Part shown: piece by piece, positions 52,461 to 60,492 of the stretch
Numbering within the stretch: the first letter of the stretch is position 1
Layout of the letters: every line of letters begins with the position of its first letter
Source: Streptomyces alboflavus
GTDB taxonomy: Bacteria; Actinomycetota; Actinomycetes; Streptomycetales; Streptomycetaceae
Assembly (NCBI RefSeq): GCF_000716675.1
Contig: NZ_JNXT01000051.1
Coordinates: 1-60,492 of the forward strand
Direction: 5' to 3'
DNA: 60,492 nucleotides
The notes under the pieces: model-generated
The model's database searches: none
What the model was told of the DNA's origin: nothing
The model's input: only the letters and a program-made list of their open reading frames with translations
Made by a program: the position numbers and the translations under genes

Positions 52461-53105
52461 ATGAGTGCCGCCCGTCGCGCCCCCCGCAGCCAGGACCGCA
52501 GCCTCCGCCGAAGCGTCCGCAGCCGTCGCAGTCGTGCGACGCTGCTGGCGGCGGGCGCCGCGGCGGCCGCGCTGACCCTCTCGGCGTGCGGCTCGGGAGG
52601 CACCTCCGGCGGCTCGGGGAAGACGAACTTCATCACCGGCAAGGACGGCATCGCCACCGTCAAGAAGAGCGACCGGCACGACGCCCCCGCCATCGACGGC
52701 AAGACCCTCGACGGCAAGCAGCTCAGCATCGACGACTACAAGGGCAAGGTCGTCGTCCTGAACGTCTGGGGCTCCTGGTGCCCGCCCTGCCGGGCCGAGG
52801 CACCGAACTTCGTGAAGGTCGCCGCCGACACCGAGGACGACGTCCAGTTCGTCGGCATCAACGCCCGTGACCCCGAGAAGGGCCCGGCGATCTCCTTCGA
52901 GAAGGACTACAAGGTCCGCTACCCGAGCCTGTACGACCCGATGGGCAAGCTGATGCTGCGCTTCCCCAAGGGCACGCTGAACCCGCAGTTCATCCCGTCG
53001 ACCATCGTCGTCGACCGGGACGGCAAGATCGCGGCGCGCTCCCAGCAGCCCCTCAACGAGGAGAAGCTGCGCAAGATGGTCGAGCCCTTGATCGCGGAGA
53101 AGTGA
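52461..53105 (+). CDS. resA: Thiol-disulfide oxidoreductase ResA-like lipoprotein
   Basis: A 214-residue TlpA/ResA-family thioredoxin on the outer face of the membrane. The lipobox L-S-A-C-G lies near residue 43 and the redox site W-C-P-P-C near residue 109 in W-G-S-W-C-P-P-C-R-A-E. It reduces the haem-binding cysteines of apocytochrome c with electrons delivered by CcdA. Its TGA overlaps the GTG of ccdA (GTGA). Confidence 0.93.
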   Translation: MSAARRAPRSQDRSLRRSVRSRRSRATLLAAGAAAAALTLSACGSGGTSGGSGKTNFITGKDGIATVKKSDRHDAPAIDGKTLDGKQLSIDDYKGKVVVLNVWGSWCPPCRAEAPNFVKVAADTEDDVQFVGINARDPEKGPAISFEKDYKVRYPSLYDPMGKLMLRFPKGTLNPQFIPSTIVVDRDGKIAARSQQPLNEEKLRKMVEPLIAEK

Positions 53106-53890
53106 GCGCCTTGTCCGCCACCCTCGCCACCACGACGCTGGCCGCGTACGGCCAGAACGACACCGTCATGAGCGGCGCGCTGCTGCTCGCCCTGCCGATC
53201 GCCGTCCTCGGCGGGCTCGTGTCGTTCTTCTCGCCCTGCGTCCTGCCGCTCGTACCCGGATATCTGTCGTACGTCACCGGCGTCAGCGGCACCGACCTCG
53301 CCGACGCCCGGCGCGGCCGGATGGCGGCGGGCGCCACCCTGTTCGTCCTCGGCTTCACCGTGGTGTTCGTCTCAGGCGGCGCCCTCTTCGGCTACTTCGG
53401 CCAGAACCTCCAGGACTACCAGAGCGTCATAACGCGCGTCCTCGGCGTCCTGATGCTCGTCCTCGGGTTCTTCTTCATGGGCCTGATGCCCTGGCTCAGC
53501 CAGCGCGAGTTCCGCTTCCACAAGAAGCCCGCCGTCGGGCTCGCGGGCGCGCCGCTGCTCGGCGCGCTGTTCGCCGTCGGCTGGGCGCCCTGCGTCGGAC
53601 CGACGCTCGCGTCCGTGAACGCGCTCGCGATGAGCGAGGCGAGCGCCGGACGCGGGGCCCTGCTGAACGTGGCGTACTGTCTGGGACTCGGGCTGCCGTT
53701 CATCATCGCGGCGGTCGCCTTCCGCAAGGCGCTCGGCGCCTTCGGCTGGGTCAAGCGGCATTACGTATGGGTGATGCGCGTCGGCGGCGGCATGATGATC
53801 GTGACCGGGCTGCTGATGCTGACCGGCGTCTGGGACAGCGTGCTTCAGCAGATGCAGGTCTGGAGCAACGGTTACTCGGTGGGGATCTGA
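53102..53890 (+). CDS. ccdA: Cytochrome c biogenesis protein CcdA
   Basis: A 262-residue membrane protein with six or seven helices. Two conserved Cys-Pro motifs are visible: S-F-F-S-P-C-V-L-P-L near residue 42 and W-A-P-C-V-G-P near residue 164. They transfer reducing equivalents from cytoplasmic thioredoxin across the membrane to ResA. GTG 53102 overlaps resA by 4 nt and resB begins 4 nt after the stop codon. Confidence 0.95.
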   Translation: MSALSATLATTTLAAYGQNDTVMSGALLLALPIAVLGGLVSFFSPCVLPLVPGYLSYVTGVSGTDLADARRGRMAAGATLFVLGFTVVFVSGGALFGYFGQNLQDYQSVITRVLGVLMLVLGFFFMGLMPWLSQREFRFHKKPAVGLAGAPLLGALFAVGWAPCVGPTLASVNALAMSEASAGRGALLNVAYCLGLGLPFIIAAVAFRKALGAFGWVKRHYVWVMRVGGGMMIVTGLLMLTGVWDSVLQQMQVWSNGYSVGI

Positions 53891-53893
53891 TCC

Positions 53894-55750
53894 ATGAGCA
53901 AGACCACAACCAGCGCCGCCAGCGCCGCCAGCGCCGACCGCGACACCGCCGGCGCCCCGGACGAACTCGGCGAGCTCGGCGCCGCGGGCGCGCAGCTCTC
54001 CACCGCCCCCCTCGACGACACCGCGGGCCCCACGCCCGGGCCCGGCATGCCCGCGCTCGGCGTCATCGGCTGGATCCGCTGGTTCTGGCGGCAGCTGACC
54101 TCGATGCGGGTCGCGCTGCTGCTGCTCCTGCTGCTCTCCCTCGGCTCGATCCCGGGCTCGCTGATCCCGCAGGAGAACCCCGACGCGCTGAAGGTCGAGG
54201 ACTTCAAGGCGGCCCACACCACGCTCGGGCCGATCTACGAGAAGCTCGGCCTGTTCCACGTGTACAGCTCGGTGTGGTTCTCCGCGATCTACATCCTGCT
54301 GTTCGTCTCGCTCATCGGCTGCATCGTGCCGCGCACCTGGCAGTTCGTCGGCCAGCTCCGCGGCCGCCCGCCGGCCGCGCCCAAGCGGCTCACCCGGCTG
54401 CCCGCGTACACGACGTGGCGCACCGAGGCCACGCCCGACGAGGTGCACGAGGCGGCGCAGCGGCTCCTGAAGCAGCGGCGCTTCCGCTCGCACCAGGTCG
54501 GCGGCTCGGTCGCCGCCGAGAAGGGCTACCTCCGCGAGGCCGGGAACCTGGCCTTCCACATCGCGCTCATCGTGCTCCTGCTCGCCTTCGCCGCCGGACA
54601 GCTCTTCAAGTCCGAGGGCGGCAAGCTGATCATGGAGGGCGACGGCTTCTCCAACACCCTCACGCAGTACGACGACTTCAAGTCGGGCAGCCTGTTCGAC
54701 ACCGACGAACTCGCGCCGTTCAGCTTCAAGCTGGACCGCTTCGAGGGCTCGTACGAGATGTCGGGTCCCGAGCGCGGCACCGCCCGCACGTACAAGGCGC
54801 ACGTCACCTACAGCGAGGGCGCCCACGGGCCGGAGAAGAAGAAGGCCATCGAGGTCAACAAGCCCCTCGAGGTCGACGGCTCGAAGGTCTACCTCATCGG
54901 CCACGGCTACGCGCCCACCGTCACCGTCCGCGACGGCAAGGGCAAGGTCGTCCAGCGGGTCTCCGTGCCGCTCCTTCCCATCGACTCGATGGGTACGGCC
55001 ACCGGCGCCATCAAGATCCTCGACGGCTACCGGAACAAGGACGGCAAGAAGGAACAGCTGGGCTTCAACGCCTTCTTCGTGCCGACCTTCGCCGGTGAGG
55101 GCAACGGCCAGATGTTCTCCCAGTTCCCCGCGCCCTTCAATCCGCGGCTCGCGCTGTCGGCGTACCACGGCAGCCTGGGTGTGGACTCCGGTGTTCCGCA
55201 GAACGTGTACCAGCTGGACACGCGGAAGATGAAGAAGTTCAAGGACGCGAAGGGCGAGCTGCTGAAGAAGCGGCTCAAGATCGGCGAGACCATGAAGCTG
55301 CCGAACGGCGCCGGGTCGATCACCTTCGAGAAGGAGCTCAAGCAGTGGGCGACCTTCCAGATCTCGCAGGAGCCCGGCAGCAGCTGGGCCCTGGGCGGCG
55401 CCATCGCCGCCATCGCGGGCCTCGCCGGATCCCTGTTCATCCAGCGCCGCCGCGTGTGGGTGCGGGCCACGGCGGGCGCCGACGGCGTCACCGTCGTGGA
55501 GATGGCGGGCCTCGGCCGCAGCGAGTCCGCCAAGGTGCCCGAGGAGCTGGGCGCGCTGGCCGCGCAGCTGCACGAACAGGCGCCGAGCGCGCCCGACGCG
55601 GACCCCGACCCGGAGCCCGCCGCTGACGCCGACCTGGCCCCCGACGCGGACGCCGAGTCCGCCGAGGCCAAGACCGACCCCGAGGCCGACACTCCGTCCG
55701 ACCCCGACCCCACCCCCGATGTTGTTCCTGCCGAAGGGGCTGAGAAGTGA
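53894..55750 (+). CDS. resB: Cytochrome c biogenesis protein ResB (Ccs1)
   Basis: A 618-residue System II haem-ligation protein. It has an Ala/Gly/Asp-rich N-terminus, then helices around residues 70-95, 130-150 and 215-235, a large extracytoplasmic domain and a fourth helix near residue 505 before an acidic C-terminal tail rich in D, P and A (about residues 550-618). Together with CcsA/ResC it delivers haem and attaches it to apocytochrome c. The acidic tail is longer than in most homologues. It overlaps the next gene by 4 nt (GTGA). Confidence 0.93.
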   Translation: MSKTTTSAASAASADRDTAGAPDELGELGAAGAQLSTAPLDDTAGPTPGPGMPALGVIGWIRWFWRQLTSMRVALLLLLLLSLGSIPGSLIPQENPDALKVEDFKAAHTTLGPIYEKLGLFHVYSSVWFSAIYILLFVSLIGCIVPRTWQFVGQLRGRPPAAPKRLTRLPAYTTWRTEATPDEVHEAAQRLLKQRRFRSHQVGGSVAAEKGYLREAGNLAFHIALIVLLLAFAAGQLFKSEGGKLIMEGDGFSNTLTQYDDFKSGSLFDTDELAPFSFKLDRFEGSYEMSGPERGTARTYKAHVTYSEGAHGPEKKKAIEVNKPLEVDGSKVYLIGHGYAPTVTVRDGKGKVVQRVSVPLLPIDSMGTATGAIKILDGYRNKDGKKEQLGFNAFFVPTFAGEGNGQMFSQFPAPFNPRLALSAYHGSLGVDSGVPQNVYQLDTRKMKKFKDAKGELLKKRLKIGETMKLPNGAGSITFEKELKQWATFQISQEPGSSWALGGAIAAIAGLAGSLFIQRRRVWVRATAGADGVTVVEMAGLGRSESAKVPEELGALAAQLHEQAPSAPDADPDPEPAADADLAPDADAESAEAKTDPEADTPSDPDPTPDVVPAEGAEK

Positions 55751-56886
55751 CTCTCGCCACCACCCTCGCCGCCGAGCCGAACGAGAACCTCGCGCACATC
55801 AGCAATGTGCTGATCTACTCCGCGATGGCCGTCTATCTGCTGGCCTTCTTCGCGCTCATGGCGGAGTGGCTGTTCGGCAGCCGCAGCAAGGTCGCCCGTA
55901 CGGCCGCCGCGCTCACCGAGCAGCCGGAGCGGGCCGGCGAGTCCGCCGCCAAGGCGTCCGCCGCGCCCGCTGTCACGGTCCGTTCCCAGGGCGGCACGGC
56001 CACCCTGGAGCGCCCGAAGTCGGCCGCCAAGGAGGCCCCGAAGGTCGTCACCCGCGCCGCCGCGGGCAGCCGCGACGTGCCGGACGGCCCCGGTGCCGCC
56101 GCCGGTGACGCGCAGGGCGACCTGTACGGCCGGATCGCGGTCTCCTTCATCGCCCTCGGCTTCCTCATCGAGGTGGGCGGTGTCGTCACCCGCGCCCTGT
56201 CGGTGCAGCGCGCGCCGTGGGGCAACATGTACGAGTTCAACATCACCTTCTCCTCGGTGGCCGTCGGCGTCTTCCTGACGCTGCTCGCCCTGAAGAAGAA
56301 CGTCCGCTGGATCGGCCTGCCGCTGATCACCTCGATCCTGCTCGACCTCGGCCTCGCGGTCACCGTCCTGTACACCGAGTCCGACCAGCTGGTCCCGGCG
56401 CTGCACTCGTACTGGCTGTGGATCCACGTGTCCACGGCGATCTTCTGCGGCGCCGCGTTCTACGTCGGCGCGGTCTCCACCGGCGCGTACCTCTTCAAGG
56501 ACAGCTACGAGGCCAAGCTGCAGGCCGGCGGGAAGCCCGGCCGCTTCGCCACCTCCGTGATGGAGCGGCTGCCCGCCGCGGCCTCGCTCGACAAGTTCAC
56601 GTACCGCATGAACGCGGCGATCTTCCCGCTGTGGACGTTCACGATCATCGCGGGCGCCATCTGGGCGGGCGACGCCTGGGGCCGCTACTGGGGCTGGGAC
56701 CCCAAGGAGGTCTGGTCGTTCATCACGTGGGTGGCGTACGCCTGCTACCTGCACGCCCGCGCCACGGCAGGCTGGAAGGGCCGCAAGGCCGCCTACCTGG
56801 CCCTGATCGCCTTCGGCTGCTGGCTGTTCAACTACTACGGCGTCAACATCTTCGTGAGCGGCAAGCACTCGTACGCCGGGGTCTGA
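55747..56886 (+). CDS. ccsB: Cytochrome c biogenesis protein CcsB/CcsA (ResC)
   Basis: A 379-residue membrane protein, the haem-handling partner of ResB. The tryptophan-rich WWD-type motif W-G-R-Y-W-G-W-D-P-K-E-V-W near residue 315 binds haem, and conserved His residues flank it (for example L-H-S-Y-W-L-W-I-H and Y-L-H-A-R). A low-complexity Ala/Lys loop lies at about residues 50-115. It is the last gene of the operon and is followed by a terminator. Confidence 0.95.
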   Translation: MTLATTLAAEPNENLAHISNVLIYSAMAVYLLAFFALMAEWLFGSRSKVARTAAALTEQPERAGESAAKASAAPAVTVRSQGGTATLERPKSAAKEAPKVVTRAAAGSRDVPDGPGAAAGDAQGDLYGRIAVSFIALGFLIEVGGVVTRALSVQRAPWGNMYEFNITFSSVAVGVFLTLLALKKNVRWIGLPLITSILLDLGLAVTVLYTESDQLVPALHSYWLWIHVSTAIFCGAAFYVGAVSTGAYLFKDSYEAKLQAGGKPGRFATSVMERLPAAASLDKFTYRMNAAIFPLWTFTIIAGAIWAGDAWGRYWGWDPKEVWSFITWVAYACYLHARATAGWKGRKAAYLALIAFGCWLFNYYGVNIFVSGKHSYAGV

Positions 56887-56901
56887 TCCGGCGGCCGACA
56901 G

Positions 56902-56939
56902 GGGCCGGTTTCTGTGGCGCGGGTCACAGGAACCGGCCC
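56902..56939 (+). terminator. Terminator of the cytochrome c biogenesis operon
   Basis: GGGCCGGTTTCTGTG pairs with CACAGGAACCGGCCC over 15 bp (one G-T pair), with an 8-nt loop and a following TTTG. It ends 16 nt after the ccsB stop codon. It argues that the sigma-factor gene does not begin at the in-frame ATG 56914, which lies inside this hairpin. Confidence 0.88.
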
Positions 56940-56964
56940 TTTGCGTACGGACAGACAAGAGGGC

Positions 56965-57600
56965 GTGGACACGAATCAGGGGGAACTCGCAGCACAGCGG
57001 CGGCAGGCGCGCGTACGGATCCGGGGCTCGGACCCCGACGCCTTCGGTGAGCTCTTCGACACCTACGCCCGCTCCGTCTACAACCACGCCTACCGCCTGA
57101 CGGGCGACTGGTCGACGGCCGAGGACGTCGTGTCGCTGACGTTCCTGGAGGCGTGGCGGCTGCGGGAGAAGGTGGACGCCGACGGCGGCTCGCTGCGCCC
57201 GTGGCTGCTCGGCATCGCCACGAACGTGACCCGCAACCAGCGCCGCGCCGCCCGCCGCCACACGGCCGCGATGGCCCGGCTCCCGCGTGACGAGTCCGTC
57301 GCCGACTTCGCCGACGAGATCGCGGGGCGCATCGACGACAAGGAACAACTCGCCCTCGTCACCACGGCCCTCGCGAAGCTGCGGCGCGCCGAGCGCGAGG
57401 TGCTCGCGCTGTGCGTGTGGTCGGGGCTCGGGTACGAGGCGGCGGCCGCGGCGCTCGGCATCCCGGTGGGGACGGTGCGGTCCCGGCTCTCCCGGGCCCG
57501 TACGAAACTCGCGAAAGCCATGGAACCGCCCAAAGGGCGCGGACAGGTGAGAGGTGACCGCGCGACCGCGGTCAGGCCCATCCAGGAGGGAAACCGATGA
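56965..57600 (+). CDS. ECF-type RNA polymerase sigma factor
   Basis: A 211-residue sigma factor from GTG 56965. Region 2 spans about 10-80 (D-P-D-A-F-G-E-L-F-D-T-Y and A-E-D-V-V-S-L-T-F-L-E-A-W-R) and region 4 about 125-180 (L-R-R-A-E-R-E-V-L-A-L-C-V-W and P-V-G-T-V-R-S-R-L-S-R-A). No SnoaL-like or zinc-finger domain is fused. It shares ATGA with the downstream membrane protein, which may be its regulator. The target promoters are not known. Confidence 0.92.
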   Translation: MDTNQGELAAQRRQARVRIRGSDPDAFGELFDTYARSVYNHAYRLTGDWSTAEDVVSLTFLEAWRLREKVDADGGSLRPWLLGIATNVTRNQRRAARRHTAAMARLPRDESVADFADEIAGRIDDKEQLALVTTALAKLRRAEREVLALCVWSGLGYEAAAAALGIPVGTVRSRLSRARTKLAKAMEPPKGRGQVRGDRATAVRPIQEGNR

Positions 57601-58535
57601 AGTCCGAAGCCGAACCCGACTTCCCGACCTCCCCGTCGCCGAGCGAGCGGGACCTTCCGCCGGGCCGTCACCTTCTGCTCAAGGAGCACCTGATGACCGA
57701 GATCCGGCAGTCCGAGACCCAGACCGACACCGTCACCGCCCGGCGGCGCACGGCATGGCTCAGGCCCGCGCTGGTCGCGGGCGCGGTGGCCGCCGCCGTC
57801 GCGGCGGGCGTCCTCGTCGCCTCGCCGTTCGGCAGCGAACCGGCCGAGGCCGGGCCGCCGTCGAAGGAGACCGTGCGGATGCTGGAGGACATCGCGGACG
57901 CGGCGCGGCGCTCGCCCGCGCCGAAGAACGTCAGGGACGACCAGTTCGTCTACATCAAGAGCAAGGTCGCCTACAGCTCCGATGAGGGCCTCGACCCGCT
58001 GCACCGGCGGGAGATCTGGATGTCCGTGGACGGCAGGCACACAGGGCTTCTGCACGAGCCCGTGAACGACCACGACAACGTGCGGATGGAGCCGGAGCTG
58101 CCCCTGTCCGACTCCGACGGCAACTACCGCAACCTGGAGAAGCTGCCGACCGACCCGGTCAACATGTTCGACTGGCTGAACAAGGTGGCCGACCGGGACA
58201 GCAACGGCAAGCCCTTCGTGGTCGTCGGTGACATCACGCGCGAGGCCCTGATGCCGCCGGAGCAGGCCGCCGCCCTCTACCTGGCCGCCGCGAAGATCCC
58301 CGGCGTGAAGCTCGACGACGACGCGGTGGACGCGGCGGGGCGGCACGGGGTCGCCATCGCGCACGAGGACGACGGGGAGCGCACGGAGCTGATCTTCGAC
58401 AAGAAGACCAAGGCGTACCTGGGTGAGCGCACCGTCCTCACGGAGGACAAGCCGTACGCCGAGAAGGGCGACGTGGTGGCCGACACCGCCGTCCTGGAGC
58501 GGAAGGTCGTCGACAAGGCGGGCGAACGGCCCTAG
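57597..58535 (+). CDS. CU044_5270-type membrane protein, putative sigma-linked partner
   Basis: A 312-residue protein with a short cytoplasmic N-terminus (about 50 residues), one membrane helix (A-L-V-A-G-A-V-A-A-A-V-A-A-G-V-L) near residue 65 and a roughly 230-residue extracytoplasmic domain containing K-S-K-V-A-Y-S and D-R-D-S-N-G-K-P. This architecture is found in the CU044_5270 family, which usually lies right after ECF sigma factors. Overlap with the sigma gene by 4 nt supports a functional pair, but the N-terminus is shorter than a classic anti-sigma domain. The role as anti-sigma factor is inference. Confidence 0.85.
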   Translation: MKSEAEPDFPTSPSPSERDLPPGRHLLLKEHLMTEIRQSETQTDTVTARRRTAWLRPALVAGAVAAAVAAGVLVASPFGSEPAEAGPPSKETVRMLEDIADAARRSPAPKNVRDDQFVYIKSKVAYSSDEGLDPLHRREIWMSVDGRHTGLLHEPVNDHDNVRMEPELPLSDSDGNYRNLEKLPTDPVNMFDWLNKVADRDSNGKPFVVVGDITREALMPPEQAAALYLAAAKIPGVKLDDDAVDAAGRHGVAIAHEDDGERTELIFDKKTKAYLGERTVLTEDKPYAEKGDVVADTAVLERKVVDKAGERP

Positions 58536-58588
58536 CGGGACGCCGCAGGGTGCGTGACCCCGGCGGGCGTGTGCGTGACTCTTGGCCC

Positions 58589-59098
58589 ATGACCGAAAGC
58601 AACGAAGCTGTCGAACAGGGGACGAGCCGGACACGCGGGGACACGCACACGCTCCACTGGGTGCTCGACCTGCCGCACCCGGTGGAGGAGGTGTGGGCGG
58701 CGGTGGCCACCCCGGAGGGCCTTCCGGGGTGGCTCGCCGCCGCCGACGTGTTCGAGCCGCGGCTCGGCGGGGCGGTGACGCTGCGCTGGCTGAACGCGAC
58801 GGACACGGCGGCGGGTACGCACTCGGGGCACATCACCGCATGGGACCCGGACGTCGTCGCCGAGTACACGGTCGACCTGCACGGGCGGTGCCGCTTCCAT
58901 CTGGAGCCCGCGGGCACCGGGCGGACGGCGCTGCGGTTCACCAACGAGATGGTCGGCGACGACTCGCTGCGGCGGGACTGCCTCGCCGGGTGGCACCAGC
59001 ACTTCGAGTACCTGGCGCGGGCGCTGGCCGGGCGGCCGATGGACTGGTCGACGTGGAGCCCGGAGCGGTTCCGGGAACTGCGGCGCAGCTACGACTAG
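58589..59098 (+). CDS. SRPBCC-family (AHSA1-like) protein
   Basis: A 169-residue START-like protein: H-T-L-H-W-V-L-D-L-P-H-P-V-E-E-V-W-A-A-V opens the first strand-helix, P-E-G-L-P-G-W-L-A-A marks the family loop, and a long C-terminal helix W-H-Q-H-F-E-Y-L ends it. The fold binds hydrophobic ligands in a deep pocket; members include stress-linked ligand sensors. No substrate is known. Confidence 0.85.
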   Translation: MTESNEAVEQGTSRTRGDTHTLHWVLDLPHPVEEVWAAVATPEGLPGWLAAADVFEPRLGGAVTLRWLNATDTAAGTHSGHITAWDPDVVAEYTVDLHGRCRFHLEPAGTGRTALRFTNEMVGDDSLRRDCLAGWHQHFEYLARALAGRPMDWSTWSPERFRELRRSYD

Positions 59099-59131
59099 TC
59101 GGCGCCGGGCCGGTCGCCACCGGGTCGGTTC

Positions 59132-59160
59132 GGCGGGGCCGAGGGAGTGCTCGGCCCGCC
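59132..59160. terminator. Hairpin between convergent SRPBCC and dioxygenase genes
   Basis: GGCGGGGCCGAG and CTCGGCCCGCC form an 11-bp stem (one bulged G) with a 6-nt loop, in the 66-nt space between the two convergent genes. Confidence 0.7.
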
Positions 59161-59164
59161 CTCG

Positions 59165-60097
59165 CTAGTCCACCGTGATCGCGTCCAGCTGCGCCCGCAG
59201 ATACACGTGCGAGTCCGTGCCGCGCACGTCCGTGCCCGGGTCGCACTCGTAGAAGTACACCAGCGACATCAGCTCCTCCGCCGGTGCGTCCGCCGGGGGC
59301 GGAAGCACGCGGTGGCGGCCCGAGCGCCAGCGGTCCCCCGTCCAACGCGCCATCAGGTCACCGACGTTGATCGTGAACGCCTCCGGGTCGTGCGGGGCGT
59401 CCTGCCAGCCTTCGGCGTCCGTGAACACCTGCAGGCCGCCGCGGCCCGCCTGCCGGTCGAGGACCGTGACCGTGCCGAAGTCCGTGTGCGGGCCGATGCG
59501 GAACTGGCCCGGCTGCGGCTCGCCGACGACGTCCCTGCCGGGGTACCAGTTGATGTTGAAGCCCCAGGTGGGGTTGTTCGTGTGCCGGGTGAAGAAGTCC
59601 TCCGGTTCGCCGAGGACCACGGCGAGGAGTTCGAGGAGCGCGTCGGAGAGGGCGCGCATCTCGGCGAGGTACGTCTCCACGTCGGCGCGGAGGCCCGGGA
59701 TCTCCTGGGGCCAGGTGTTGGGGGCGAACCACTCCGCGTCGATCTTCGGGTCGCCGGTGGGGGTGTCGGCGGCGAAGGAGAGGGATTCCTTGAGGTCGGG
59801 TGGGGAGGCGGCGCCCTCGGCGTAGCTGTTGGCCTCCGCGCCCGGGCCGAGCCAGCCCCGGCTGCCCACCTTCACGGCGTAGGGCTCTTTGGTGGTGGGT
59901 GGGAGGTGGAAGAAGGCGCGGGCCTCCTGGCGGATGGCTCCGCGTAGGTCCGGGTCCACGCCGTGGCCCTTCACCAGCAGGAAGCCCGCCGTGCGGAGCG
60001 CTTCGTCGATCGTTTCCCTGGCCTCGGCGGCCGTCCGCGCCCGTGCGTCCGGGGCGCCGGAGAGCCAGGCCGTCAGGTCGATCGTGGGGATCGTCAT
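59165..60097 (-). CDS. 2-oxoglutarate/Fe(II)-dependent dioxygenase
   Basis: A 310-residue isopenicillin-N-synthase-like oxygenase. The N-terminal DIOX_N region starts I-P-T-I-D-L-T-A-W-L, with G-F-L-L-V-K-G-H-G-V. The iron triad is H-T-D in R-I-G-P-H-T-D-F-G near residue 190 and the distal His in S-G-R-H-R-V near residue 251, and the R-x-S-type 2-oxoglutarate arm follows. Members oxidise plant-hormone-like or antibiotic precursors; the substrate is unknown. ATG 60097 is the first start that leaves a normal family N-terminus. Confidence 0.9.
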   Translation of the reverse strand: MTIPTIDLTAWLSGAPDARARTAAEARETIDEALRTAGFLLVKGHGVDPDLRGAIRQEARAFFHLPPTTKEPYAVKVGSRGWLGPGAEANSYAEGAASPPDLKESLSFAADTPTGDPKIDAEWFAPNTWPQEIPGLRADVETYLAEMRALSDALLELLAVVLGEPEDFFTRHTNNPTWGFNINWYPGRDVVGEPQPGQFRIGPHTDFGTVTVLDRQAGRGGLQVFTDAEGWQDAPHDPEAFTINVGDLMARWTGDRWRSGRHRVLPPPADAPAEELMSLVYFYECDPGTDVRGTDSHVYLRAQLDAITVD

Positions 60098-60110
60098 GCC
60101 TTCATGCTGC

Positions 60111-60430
60111 CCGCGTGGGACGCCCCGGTCCCACCCCTTCTCCGTTCCCGGGGCTCTGCCCCTGGACCCCGGGGGTGGGTGTCCCCTTCGGGCGGGACAG
60201 CCGCCCCCGATCGGCGCTCCGCGCCTCGTCCTCAATCGCCGGACGGGCTGAAAACACTTCGCCGAGGCGGACGGAAAGCTCGGCCGGGTCAGGCGGAAAG
60301 CTTCGCCGGGGTCGGGCTGAAGGGCTCCGGCCAGGCAGTGCGTCCCACCCGGGCCGAAGCAATAGCTGGGGCGGGCGGGTGGGAGAAAGCCGTCCGGCGC
60401 TTGAGGACGAGGCGCGGAGCGCCGAAACGG
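60111..60430. repeat. Dispersed intergenic repeat, copy C
   Basis: The segment at 60211-60249 matches the left arm of copy B, and its reverse complement (AGCCGTCCGGCGCTTGAGGA and on) lies at 60388-60424, about 140 nt away. It therefore has the same hairpin plan with a larger loop, containing degenerate GCGGAAAGCT-type repeats. No gene is seen in this stretch, and the window ends shortly beyond. Confidence 0.8.
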
Positions 60431-60492
60431 GGGCGCCCCGGTCGGGCTGACGGTGCCGGGCTGTCGGGCAGGCCCGCGACAAGGTTCGGGCG

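Noticed and set aside
56914..57600. ATG 56914 as the sigma-factor start.
   Set aside because: It lies inside the terminator hairpin of the preceding operon; GTG 56965 fits the family.

Overview
The window is chromosomal DNA from a Streptomyces species or a very close relative. The evidence is very high GC with G/C in nearly every third codon position, frequent GTG and TTG starts, a 5S rRNA tail at the left edge, and several genes specific to this group: bldN and rsbN, a Rex operator in front of rex-hemA-hemC-hemD, a class I lysyl-tRNA synthetase, and a 32-residue bS22-like ribosomal peptide. No integrase, transposase, CRISPR array or complete tRNA was seen.

Layout. 1-7.4 kb: end of an rRNA operon, a HAD phosphatase, an MFS transporter overlapping an AcuC-type deacetylase, a phosphatase-like protein, an excisionase-type HTH protein, the bS22-like peptide, an epimerase-like protein and an acyltransferase. 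7.4-11.9 kb: the developmental pair bldN (pro-sigma factor) and rsbN (membrane anti-sigma factor), a HAD-IB phosphatase and a glutaredoxin-like protein. 12-18.5 kb: rex and the haem genes hemA, hemC, hemD/methyltransferase and hemB; rex to hemD overlap by 4 nt at each junction. 18.5-25.2 kb: a quinone oxidoreductase, an imine-reductase-like enzyme, two DUF4232 secreted proteins, a membrane-anchored HTH protein and a MocR-type aminotransferase. 25.2-29 kb: divergent argS and lysS. 29-36.8 kb: an exported-protein region with a trypsin-like protease carrying five repeats, a lipoprotein with a phage tail-tube-like domain, a DUF2637 membrane protein and two DUF3558 lipoproteins. 37-39.1 kb: rtcB convergent with a free-standing LAGLIDADG homing endonuclease gene of lower GC. 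39.2-48.3 kb: accessory enzymes and regulators, including a LysR/beta-lactamase-fold pair and a lipoprotein esterase/PBP pair. 48.7-56.9 kb: hemL with a histidine phosphatase, a deacetylase-like lipoprotein and a complete System II cytochrome c biogenesis operon (resA, ccdA, resB, ccsB). 57-60.1 kb: an ECF sigma factor with a coupled membrane protein, an SRPBCC protein and a 2-oxoglutarate/Fe(II) oxygenase.

How the parts work together. Rex senses NADH/NAD+ and its operator lies in front of its own operon, so haem precursor synthesis is coupled to redox state. hemL, hemA, hemC, hemD and hemB cover the pathway from glutamyl-tRNA to uroporphyrinogen III, and the ResABC/CcdA operon attaches haem to cytochrome c outside the membrane. 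bldN-rsbN is a developmental switch, with a good sigma-BldN-type promoter visible in front of rsbN.

Most unusual points: a lipoprotein carrying a tail-tube-like domain with no contractile-injection genes nearby; a homing endonuclease beside an intein-free rtcB that has a low-GC patch over an active-site motif; a PBP whose KTG motif reads KPG; a beta-lactamase-fold protein with no signal peptide, translationally coupled to a LysR regulator; and a family of 25-bp-arm hairpin repeats, one of which splits hemD from hemB.
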